6,552 nt of DNA from an uncultured Clostridia bacterium (GTDB taxonomy: Bacteria; Bacillota; Clostridia; Oscillospirales; Ruminococcaceae), in NCBI GenBank assembly GCA_946183095.1, contig CAMHBE010000113.1, forward strand, positions 1-6,552, read 5' to 3'. Below, piece by piece: positions 1 through 6,552 of this stretch. The notes beneath the pieces were generated by a model. That model was given only the letters and a program-made list of their open reading frames with translations, ran no database searches and was not told the DNA's origin. How positions within the stretch are numbered: position 1 is the stretch's first letter; each line of letters starts with the position of its first letter. The position numbers were made by a program, and so were the translations under genes.

Positions 1-1
1 A

Positions 2-3000
2 GTCAGCGCGAGAGATGCCGAACTGAAAAGCGAGGTATGCTCGGAGCTCGGCAATATTGAGGCGCTCACTCCCGGTACGGACTATGTTGACGGACAGGTG
101 ATTTATCTTGCCGACTCGGAGGAAGAAGCAGCCGTGGTCGCGGAAGCATACAACGCGGAGCTTATACGGTATCAGTACGGCGTTGCAACGGCCGAACTCG
201 GCGGCAATATAACCGTTGCACAGGCGGTAGCAGTAGGCGCAGACCCGTCGCTTGATATGCCGCTCGTCAGCGTAAACAGTATAATCGATGCGGAAGAACC
301 TATCATTTCGGAAGATATATATGAAGATGATGAAGTTGCCGCACCGGAAAGCGACGATGCCGCATTTACATGGCAAGAGTGGCGTGAACAGCTGAACGAC
401 CCCGCACTCACACCCGGTTATACATTCAAAACAAAGGATGCTGCAAATCCCAACAGCGCGGGATATGACACAAAAGGATATCAGTGGATGCACGATGCTG
501 TCGGCACCTATGAGGCGTGGGCTACCACAATGGGCAGCAAGGATATCACGGTAGCAGTTATAGATACCGGCGTATGCGATACCCACGAAGACCTCAAAGG
601 GCATACAACGGCACTCAATAATGTCATTGAGCTCCCAGGTACAGTGTGCGACTCTTCGGGTCACGGCACTCATGTCGCCGGTATCATCGGAGCTACGGCA
701 AACAACGGCAAGGGCGGTGTCGGCATTGCCCCCGGAGTAAACATCATAGGTATTCCGGTATTTTACAAAAGCGGAAATTCAACAAAATGCAACAGCAGTG
801 ACGTCGCCTCAGCAGTAATGTACTGTGCGGGATACGACAAGAGCGGTAAAAAAGTCACAAGCACAGCAAGAGCGGATATAATAAATATCAGTCTGGGCGG
901 ATACGGTTACAACCCGACTTATCAGCAGGCATTGAACGAGGCATACAAGAGCAGTATAACCGTCTGCGTCTCTATGTCGAACGATTATACTAATTCTATC
1001 GCTTTTCCGGCAGGCTACGATCATGTTATCGGCGTAGTTGCGACCAACCGCGACAACACTAAAGCCGGCTTTTCAAATTACGGCACCATGGCAGATATCG
1101 CAGCGCCCGGTGTCGGTATCTTTTCAACAATCAACGGTCATAATAAAATAGACGACAAGATATATGAGACGACCTACAACGACTGGTATGGTTCATGGAA
1201 CGGCACTTCAATGGCATCCCCTGTCGTTGCGGGTGTCTGCGCACTGTACATGAGCGCGGTCGGACACGTTGACCCCGACACCATGGAAAGAGTGCTGAAA
1301 GAAAACGCGACAAAGCTCCCCGACAAGTCATTGGGCGCGGGTCTTGTGAACGTTGCCGCAATGATGCCCGATACCGTAAAGGACACCGACCCTGTCATAA
1401 ATTATGTGAGCTTTTCCACGGGCAAGGCAACGGTGATCTCGACCTCGTCGGTAACTCTCGACAACTCCGGGTGCCTGAGCGTCTCCGCTCCAAACGGTGC
1501 TGCCGCAGTCTGCGCTGCCGTTTCGTTCGACGGAAAGGATCCGACAATAAAGAACGGGAAACCCGGAAAGAATACATATCTCTACTCTCTTGAAGAAAAC
1601 ATCTACGCGCAGTGGATGACAAACTCGAAGACTTTCACTATGAAGGCTGCGCTGGTAAGCATAAAGGGCACGCTCGGCAGAGTACGCTCTCTCACTGTCA
1701 ATTCCACGGCAGACTCAGGTGCCGACGAGATCGTTGTTGAAGGTTCTCCTTATGCCGCTGTCGGAAAGTCGGTCACTTTCACGGCATACAGATACGGAGA
1801 TATACCGAAGGGCGCAAAGATACTCTGGAGCATTGATGCAGGCGCACCCGACGGCGTTACGATCTCCAAAGCGGGCAAAGTGACAGTCAAGAAAGGCACC
1901 CCTGTCGGAGCAAAATTCACGGTCAGAGCGACCGCGAGCGACAACTCTTCTCTGTCGGGCACTTACACTGCTGTAACCGCAGAGCCGCTCACCTATGTAT
2001 ATGTGGGCTTTGAAGACGGTGCTGTCAACGAGAAAGTGAACGCCCCTGTCCTGGATAAAAACGGAAACTACAAGAGCATCCGTATGTACACGACCGATAT
2101 TCCCACAACGAGCTTTGTAGAGAATGAGATCGCAATAAGTTTCTACACATCCGAGGCAAGCAATGTGAATATCACTTCATCAAACCCGTCCGTTGCTTAT
2201 TTCAGCGGCGGAAAGATATATGCTTCAAATGCCGGAAAAACCAAATTCACAATTACCACCACTGACGGCACCGCCAAGAAAGCTGTTCTTGAGGTGAACG
2301 TGATCGTCCCCGCTTCCGATATCAACATCGTCGCAAAGAACGGTCAGCAGTACATAGCTTTCGGCAAGTCCGCACAGCTGAACGCTGTACTCGGCAGCAC
2401 CTACGGCACTCCGACTGTCAAGACCGTGAACTGGGATTACAAAGTGACAGGTATCTACAACAATGCCAACAACGAAAAGTCTTATCAGGATCTGACCGAG
2501 GATTTCAAGAAAAATAAAGCAATAACGATATCCAAGACCGGCAAGGTCACTTTGAAAGCGAATGCGCCCGACATCAGACCCTCTGTTACCAAAAACAGCA
2601 TCAAATACGACTTCCGGTATGCCTCTGTCACTGTCACAGCCTCGACTACAGACGGCACCGGTCTGACCGCTCAGTTCGGTATGTACGCATATTATCCTGT
2701 TACGGGTATGGCAAACTATACCAAAAGCCAGGACGGCTTCTATACCGTAAAAGGTAATACGATAACTGTGGAGCCGGCAGCAACAGACGAAAGCGGCTTC
2801 TATCTGCAAACACGTTATATCACTGTCAGTGTCTATGTTTACGGCAAGTTACATTCCCTCTTAAAGAGCGCATACATCCCTTCATCCGGCAATCCGGATG
2901 TTGCGGGAATAGTATATTCCGACTATAACAGCAGCAAGAATCTTGTTTATTTCAACATCCCTGTCCGTAAACCCGGAAAGGCAAAACTCACGATCATGGC

Positions 3001-3055
3001 AAATGACGGCACAGGCAAAAAACTTACCTTGACTGTTGATAGCAAGGCAAAATAA
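2..3055 (+). CDS. Secreted subtilisin-like serine protease (S8) with CHB_HEX_C-like and Ig-like modules, 5' partial
   Basis: This is an endopeptidase of the subtilase family, expected to be exported and to act outside the cell. The frame is open from base 2, so the gene starts upstream. The GTG at 98 is not the start, because the 32 codons before it align with residues 61-92 of the downstream paralog; about 60 residues, including the signal peptide, are missing. Counting from codon 98, residues 1-60 finish an I9-like propeptide and 63-90 are an acidic linker. The catalytic domain spans about 128-425: Asp156 in VAVIDTG (563-565), His189 in GHGTHVAG (662-664), oxyanion Asn295 (980-982) and Ser371 in GTSMASP (1208-1210). 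Asp-to-His spacing is 33, close to the 32 of subtilisin BPN'. Residues about 443-537 resemble a CHB_HEX_C module (FDGKDPT core). Ig-like modules lie at about 544-630, 632-738, 740-865 and 868-980. There is no LPXTG motif, C-terminal membrane helix, SLH or dockerin. Substrate is unknown. The protease call is firm; module boundaries are approximate. Confidence 0.95.
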   Translation, partial: VSARDAELKSEVCSELGNIEALTPGTDYVDGQVIYLADSEEEAAVVAEAYNAELIRYQYGVATAELGGNITVAQAVAVGADPSLDMPLVSVNSIIDAEEPIISEDIYEDDEVAAPESDDAAFTWQEWREQLNDPALTPGYTFKTKDAANPNSAGYDTKGYQWMHDAVGTYEAWATTMGSKDITVAVIDTGVCDTHEDLKGHTTALNNVIELPGTVCDSSGHGTHVAGIIGATANNGKGGVGIAPGVNIIGIPVFYKSGNSTKCNSSDVASAVMYCAGYDKSGKKVTSTARADIINISLGGYGYNPTYQQALNEAYKSSITVCVSMSNDYTNSIAFPAGYDHVIGVVATNRDNTKAGFSNYGTMADIAAPGVGIFSTINGHNKIDDKIYETTYNDWYGSWNGTSMASPVVAGVCALYMSAVGHVDPDTMERVLKENATKLPDKSLGAGLVNVAAMMPDTVKDTDPVINYVSFSTGKATVISTSSVTLDNSGCLSVSAPNGAAAVCAAVSFDGKDPTIKNGKPGKNTYLYSLEENIYAQWMTNSKTFTMKAALVSIKGTLGRVRSLTVNSTADSGADEIVVEGSPYAAVGKSVTFTAYRYGDIPKGAKILWSIDAGAPDGVTISKAGKVTVKKGTPVGAKFTVRATASDNSSLSGTYTAVTAEPLTYVYVGFEDGAVNEKVNAPVLDKNGNYKSIRMYTTDIPTTSFVENEIAISFYTSEASNVNITSSNPSVAYFSGGKIYASNAGKTKFTITTTDGTAKKAVLEVNVIVPASDINIVAKNGQQYIAFGKSAQLNAVLGSTYGTPTVKTVNWDYKVTGIYNNANNEKSYQDLTEDFKKNKAITISKTGKVTLKANAPDIRPSVTKNSIKYDFRYASVTVTASTTDGTGLTAQFGMYAYYPVTGMANYTKSQDGFYTVKGNTITVEPAATDESGFYLQTRYITVSVYVYGKLHSLLKSAYIPSSGNPDVAGIVYSDYNSSKNLVYFNIPVRKPGKAKLTIMANDGTGKKLTLTVDSKAK

Positions 3056-3060
3056 ATAAA

Positions 3061-3067
3061 AAGAGGT
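3061..3067 (+). promoter_or_regulatory. Ribosome binding site of the second protease gene
   Basis: AAGAGGT lies 6 bases upstream of the ATG at 3074, and its AGAGG core (3062-3066) is 7 bases upstream. This is a normal Firmicute Shine-Dalgarno site. It sits inside the 18-base gap after the TAA of the first gene. It fixes the ATG at 3074 as the start and supports separate translation of the second protein from a shared transcript. Confidence 0.85.
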
Positions 3068-3073
3068 AACAAC

Positions 3074-3175
3074 ATGAAACTCCAAGATCTCAGACCGCTC
3101 AGACAGCTCAAACGACTTACAGCGGCAATTCTCAGCGCGGCGGTGTTCTTCACCGGGACAATGTCCGCAGGTGCG
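3074..3175 (+). other. Predicted Sec signal peptide of the second protease
   Basis: Residues 1-34 have the three parts of a Sec signal. The N-region is basic, with Lys2, Arg7, Arg10, Lys13 and Arg14. A hydrophobic stretch follows, LTAAILSAAVFFTG (15-28). It ends in an Ala-Gly-Ala site (32-34) before Gln35, the likely cleavage point. There is no lipobox cysteine, so a soluble secreted protein is expected rather than a lipoprotein. The exact cleavage position is inferred by eye. Confidence 0.85.
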
Positions 3176-6100
3176 CAGGACTTACAGGTCACAGCGAAAC
3201 GCGATGATGCCCCGCTCCCCTACGGACTTGCGGGAATGCCGGCAAACTATACCCTCAAATCGGGAGAAGCATCGTACAAGGCAAGAGTACGCGCCACAAC
3301 AGGCATACTCTCCTCGCTGACACCCGGTGTGGATTACGTCAGCGGTCAGATACTCTATTTTGCGGACTCGGAAGAAGAAGCCGAAACTGTCGCAGCCGCT
3401 TACAACGCTGACCTGTTTCAGTTCCAGTACGGTGTGGCCACGGCATCACTTCGCGGCGGCATCACGGTCGCGCAGGCTGTTGCGGTCGGAGCGGATCCAA
3501 GGTACGCACTTCCTGCCGTAACTCCCAACTACATCACTAAATTCGACGAGACTGCGGGTGCAGTTTATACCGACGAGGTAACATACACGGAGACGGATGC
3601 GCCTGATGCGCCGGAAAGCGACGCTGCCGCCGCAAAGAGCGGGCAGCAGGAATGGGCTGACGCTCTCGGCGACCCGGCTCTGCGCACTGCATATATGTTC
3701 GAGAGCAAGAATGCCGCCGCCCCGGATAAGACCGGCATACAGGTATCAGGCTATCAGTGGATGCACGACGCTATCGGCACTTATGAAGCGTGGAACACCA
3801 CTATGGGCTCCGACAAGATCACCGTGGCAGTAATAGACACCGGCGTGGACGACCTGCATGAGGATCTTGCCGGTCACTGCGTAAATCTCACGGATGTGGT
3901 GGATCTCTCCTATCAGAAACAAAAGCTCGATGAAAACGGCAATGTTATATATGATGACAACGGAAATATCGTATATGAGACAGTGGTCCCCGACGCTCTC
4001 GACGGCACCGGACACGGAACTCACGTTGCGGGCATAATCGCCTCGACTGCCGGCAACGGCATCGGAGGTGCGGGAGTGGCACCGGGCGTAAACATTATAG
4101 GTCTTCCGGTATTTATAGATATATATGACGGCAACTACTGCCTTACCGATGCCCAGATATCGGCTGTAAGATACGTTGCGGGATACAACAAGGACGGCAC
4201 CAAGGGCAGTCCGCGCGCCAATATCATAAATATAAGCATCGGCAGTCCGAGTTACAGCGAAGCTTATCAGAGAGCTGTGAACGACGCCTATGAAGCCGGT
4301 GTCACGGTATGTGTGTCTATAGGAAACTTCTCTACAAACAGTGTCTCATATCCTGCCGGCTATGACCATGTGATCGCCGTATGTGCCACCGACCGTGACA
4401 ACAGCCGTGCATCATTCTCAAACTATGGTCCATGGGCGGACATCGCCGCTCCCGGTGTCGAGATATTCTCAACATGGAACGGTCACAGCCGTGACAGCGA
4501 AACAAAGGAATACTACACACAAGATCGGCACAACTGGTATGGCTCCTGGGACGGCACCTCCATGGCTTCTCCCGTGGTCGCCGGTGCCTGCGCACTCTAC
4601 ATGAGCGCTGTGGGCGCGGTCGATCCAGACACTATGGAAGCCGTTCTCAAGAAGACCGCGATCAAACTGAGCGACAAAGGGCTCGGCGCGGGTCTTGTGA
4701 ATGTCGCCGCAATGATGCCGGACAGCGCGGCATCTTCTGCTCTGAACGCTCCCGTATTCTTCAAGGAAGCGGGCGAAACACGCACGGAAGTAAAGTCATC
4801 TGTCACTCTCGAAGACGGCGAAAAGCTTATCATTGATGTTCCCGCGGGCGCAGCTTCTTCCTTTGCAGTCGCATCGTTCGACGGCTCGGAGCCTTCCGTA
4901 AAGAACGGCACAGCCGGCAAGAACTGCTTCATCATTCCGATAGATGAGCCTTTCCGTCCCGACGAATACACCACGGCGAGATCCTATACCCTGAAAGCCG
5001 CTTATGTCAGCACAAAGGGTACACTCGGCAGAACAGCGTCACTTTCGGTAAAGGTGAATGCCGAATACGAACATATAATAGATATATCGGGCCCCGCGTG
5101 TGCGGCATCCGGCAAATCGGTGAAGTACGCGGCTTACATAAACAGCGCTCCCGTAAATGTCACATGGGGAGTTGAGGGTGCACCCGCCGGAACAACGATA
5201 GACGCGAAGGGCACACTCAAAGTTGCAAAGAACGCCGCTGCGGGCACGGAGTTCAAAGTCACTGCAGTCTCGGCAAGCGACTCCGGAGTAACGGGCGAGT
5301 TCACCGTATGCGTAACTTCACCTGTCACCTCGATAACGGTGGGATTTGAGGAAGGCGCGCTCAAAGACGAGATAAACGCTCCCGTAAAGGACAAGAAGGG
5401 CATTTTCAAGAGCATACGCCTTTACAATGCCGATATCGAAAGGACAGCCGACTTCACGGAGAATGAAGCCGCCGTGAAGATCACAATGACCGGGCTCCCC
5501 GCAGGAAAAGACGCTTGCTTCACCTGCGTGAGCAGCAAGCCGGGTGTTGCGGTATTCAAAGACGGCAGCATCATCGCGGTCGGCGAGGGCAAGACAAAGC
5601 TCACTTTCACCGCAGCTGACGGTTCCGGGAAAAAAGCCGCTATAGATGTTATTGTCATAGTACCCGCATCAAGTCTGCTCCTGACCCAAAAAGACAATCA
5701 GAAGTATGTGGCTTTCGGCAAGACCGCGCAGGTGAACGCCGTAACGGGTACCACATACGGCACACCCACGGTAAAGGCGATGTCGTGGGAGATCACAGGC
5801 AATTACCAGTATATTGACGAGAATGACAGTAAAAACACCATATCGGTAAGCGCGACCGATGACATAATAAATAACAAGTTCGTCACCGTGGACAAAAACG
5901 GCAAGGTCAGCGTGAACAAGAAGCTCGAACCGTTTATGTACAATAAGCCCGCAATAGAACAAGACGGAAGTACATTTATGGTATATGAACTTATCATCAC
6001 GGTAACAGCAGCTACCACCGACGGCACCGGTCTTACAGCCTCGACGCAGCTTGCCGTTACCGCACCGACACAGGCGTTATATCTGATATGGCCGGATTCA

Positions 6101-6427
6101 ACAGCGTACGCTGTTGCGACCGGCAATACGTTCTATATCAGTATGCCTGTCGGGCAGGACGGCATGGCGTACTCATATACCGAGCTCAACTTCAAAGTGA
6201 ATGCTGTAGGATCATGGTACAGAGTAAGCTCCGACCTGTACTCCTATTCAAGTTCCGACCCCAAGTGCGGCTCCATAATCTGCACCGGAAGCGACGCAAA
6301 CGGGTATATGCAGTTCACTGTGGTTATAAGCAAACCGGGAAGAGCAAAGATCACGGTAAAGGCAAATGACGGCTCCGGCAAAAAGCTCGACCTGAACATT
6401 TACTCTTACGGCTTCTACGTCCAATAA
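3074..6427 (+). CDS. Secreted subtilisin-like serine protease (S8) with CHB_HEX_C-like and Ig-like modules, complete
   Basis: A complete 1117-residue secreted subtilase, paralogous to the gene just upstream. The ATG follows a good ribosome binding site and opens a signal peptide (about 1-34). Residues about 85-150 form an I9-like propeptide (GQILYFADSEEEAE), the usual intramolecular chaperone and inhibitor of S8 enzymes. An acidic linker follows (about 157-185). The catalytic domain is about 227-550: Asp255 (3836-3838), His314 in GHGTHVAG (4013-4015), oxyanion Asn418 in SIGN (4325-4327) and Ser496 in GTSMASP (4559-4561). All key residues are intact, so activity is expected. Asp-to-His spacing is 59, 26 more than in the paralog, because of an inserted loop. 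His-to-Ser spacing is 182 in both. A CHB_HEX_C-like module (about 575-662, FDGSEPS core) is followed by Ig-like modules at about 664-750, 752-863, 865-996 and 1000-1110. No wall anchor or C-terminal membrane segment is seen, so the product is probably free or held by its Ig-like modules. Substrate is unknown. Probably cotranscribed with the first gene. Confidence 0.96.
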   Translation: MKLQDLRPLRQLKRLTAAILSAAVFFTGTMSAGAQDLQVTAKRDDAPLPYGLAGMPANYTLKSGEASYKARVRATTGILSSLTPGVDYVSGQILYFADSEEEAETVAAAYNADLFQFQYGVATASLRGGITVAQAVAVGADPRYALPAVTPNYITKFDETAGAVYTDEVTYTETDAPDAPESDAAAAKSGQQEWADALGDPALRTAYMFESKNAAAPDKTGIQVSGYQWMHDAIGTYEAWNTTMGSDKITVAVIDTGVDDLHEDLAGHCVNLTDVVDLSYQKQKLDENGNVIYDDNGNIVYETVVPDALDGTGHGTHVAGIIASTAGNGIGGAGVAPGVNIIGLPVFIDIYDGNYCLTDAQISAVRYVAGYNKDGTKGSPRANIINISIGSPSYSEAYQRAVNDAYEAGVTVCVSIGNFSTNSVSYPAGYDHVIAVCATDRDNSRASFSNYGPWADIAAPGVEIFSTWNGHSRDSETKEYYTQDRHNWYGSWDGTSMASPVVAGACALYMSAVGAVDPDTMEAVLKKTAIKLSDKGLGAGLVNVAAMMPDSAASSALNAPVFFKEAGETRTEVKSSVTLEDGEKLIIDVPAGAASSFAVASFDGSEPSVKNGTAGKNCFIIPIDEPFRPDEYTTARSYTLKAAYVSTKGTLGRTASLSVKVNAEYEHIIDISGPACAASGKSVKYAAYINSAPVNVTWGVEGAPAGTTIDAKGTLKVAKNAAAGTEFKVTAVSASDSGVTGEFTVCVTSPVTSITVGFEEGALKDEINAPVKDKKGIFKSIRLYNADIERTADFTENEAAVKITMTGLPAGKDACFTCVSSKPGVAVFKDGSIIAVGEGKTKLTFTAADGSGKKAAIDVIVIVPASSLLLTQKDNQKYVAFGKTAQVNAVTGTTYGTPTVKAMSWEITGNYQYIDENDSKNTISVSATDDIINNKFVTVDKNGKVSVNKKLEPFMYNKPAIEQDGSTFMVYELIITVTAATTDGTGLTASTQLAVTAPTQALYLIWPDSTAYAVATGNTFYISMPVGQDGMAYSYTELNFKVNAVGSWYRVSSDLYSYSSSDPKCGSIICTGSDANGYMQFTVVISKPGRAKITVKANDGSGKKLDLNIYSYGFYVQ
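3908..3985 (+). other. 26-residue insertion between catalytic Asp and His of the second protease
   Basis: From HEDL to GHGTH, the second protease has 56 residues where the first has 30. The extra segment is placed at about residues 279-304 and is rich in Asp, Asn, Gly and Tyr. The edges are approximate because the flanking residues differ between the paralogs. The interval corresponds to the surface-facing stretch between Asp32 and His64 of subtilisin BPN', so the insert should form an exposed loop near the active site. Confidence 0.75.
3929..3976 (+). repeat. Tandem 24-base (octapeptide) repeat inside the inserted loop
   Basis: Two adjacent 24-base units (3929-3952 and 3953-3976) encode DENGNVIY and DDNGNIVY. 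They match at 19 of 24 bases and 5 of 8 residues, and the substitutions are conservative (Glu/Asp, Val/Ile, Ile/Val). This looks like a small in-frame duplication that has drifted. Asp-x-Asn-Gly-Asn is acidic and turn-forming, which could bind calcium, but that is only an inference. Confidence 0.8.
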
Positions 6428-6443
6428 AATATCAAAAACGACA

Positions 6444-6476
6444 AATGCGGTATCACTTTTTTGGTGATACCGCATT
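6444..6476 (+). terminator. Perfect 13-bp hairpin, likely transcription terminator, possibly bidirectional
   Basis: The arms AATGCGGTATCAC (6444-6456) and GTGATACCGCATT (6464-6476) pair perfectly across a 7-base loop, TTTTTTG. The hairpin begins 16 bases after the TAA of the second protease. On the + strand no T-tract follows directly; the next run of six T is at 6494-6499, 17 bases beyond the stem. On the - strand the stem is followed within 5 bases by TTTTT (complement of 6434-6438). It may therefore terminate both directions, or mainly a convergent transcript. Confidence 0.7.
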
Positions 6477-6552
6477 ACAGTCTGTCAAAATAGTTTTTTC
6501 AATATCATTTCGGTGCAGCGTCAGGCTGCCGCAAGTCCAGAGCGCGCAGCTC
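6477..6552. other. Terminal stretch with no supported gene
   Basis: These 76 bases follow the hairpin. The first part is AT-rich, with a T6 run at 6494-6499. From about 6511 the sequence becomes GC-rich and contains a small inverted repeat, GCAGC-gtcag-GCTGC (6515-6529). On the + strand there is no start codon with a ribosome binding site. The - strand is open from the right edge in one frame to a TGA (6505-6507), which could be the 3' tail of a convergent gene. This is too short to judge. Confidence 0.5.

Noticed and set aside
98..100. GTG at 98 as the start of the first protease
   Set aside because: The frame stays open back to base 2, and those 32 codons match the paralog's propeptide region. 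There is no signal peptide after the GTG, so it is an internal Val codon.
1424..1708. CHB_HEX_C-like module read as evidence of glycoside hydrolase activity
   Set aside because: This fold is a common accessory beta module in many secreted proteins. No glycosidase catalytic domain is present, so only the protease activity is supported.
2225..2809. 194-residue open frame on the - strand
   Set aside because: It lies antisense inside the Ig-like region of the first protease, which has a clear family match. The product shows no domain, and long antisense frames are expected with this codon usage.
2883..2900. Inverted repeat CATCCGG-caat-CCGGATG
   Set aside because: A 7-bp stem within coding sequence of the first protease (SSGNPDV), with no T-tract. 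Probably a chance result of codon choice.
3000..3073. Separate promoter for the second protease
   Set aside because: No convincing -35/-10 pair is seen in the 18-base gap or the last bases of the first gene, so cotranscription is the simpler reading.
6453..6551. - strand frame of 32 codons entering from the right edge and ending at TGA in the hairpin
   Set aside because: It would run through the whole stem and loop of the terminator, which a real gene end would seldom do. The shorter - strand frame ending at 6505 is the more plausible tail.

Overview
The window holds two large secreted subtilisin-like (peptidase family S8) protease genes in tandem on the + strand. They fill almost all of it. 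The first (from the left edge to 3055) lacks its 5' end because the window starts inside it. The second (3074-6427) is complete and encodes 1117 residues. They are clear paralogs with the same order of parts: secretion signal (visible only in the second), I9-like propeptide, acidic linker, S8 catalytic domain with an intact Asp/His/Asn/Ser set, a module resembling the chitobiase/hexosaminidase C-terminal (CHB_HEX_C-like) fold, then about four bacterial Ig-like (Big_2-like) beta modules up to the C-terminus.

Organism: the roughly balanced base composition, the strong AAGAGGT ribosome binding site and the Gram-positive style of secreted multi-Ig subtilase fit an anaerobic gut or rumen Firmicute, perhaps of the Ruminococcus/Oscillospiraceae type. 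This is inference from style; no marker gene is present.

Layout: 2-3055 is protease 1 (5' partial). Bases 3056-3073 are an 18-base gap with a ribosome binding site and no room for a separate promoter or terminator, so the genes are probably cotranscribed. 3074-6427 is protease 2. Bases 6444-6476 form a perfect 13-bp hairpin, the likely 3' end of the unit. The last 76 bases (6477-6552) hold no gene I can support, though a convergent gene's 3' end might enter from the right.

How they work together: both look like exported, self-processed proteases acting outside the cell, probably on extracellular protein. The paralogs differ at places likely to affect activity. Protease 2 has 26 extra residues between the catalytic Asp and His, including a duplicated octapeptide. 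Protease 1 has two cysteines of its own in that same interval. They also differ in the substrate-binding strand (SLGG versus SIGS) and next to the oxyanion-hole Asn (SN versus GN). This suggests duplication followed by specialisation. I see no CRISPR array, RNA gene, mobile element or clear new multi-gene system; the interest lies in the divergence of the pair.
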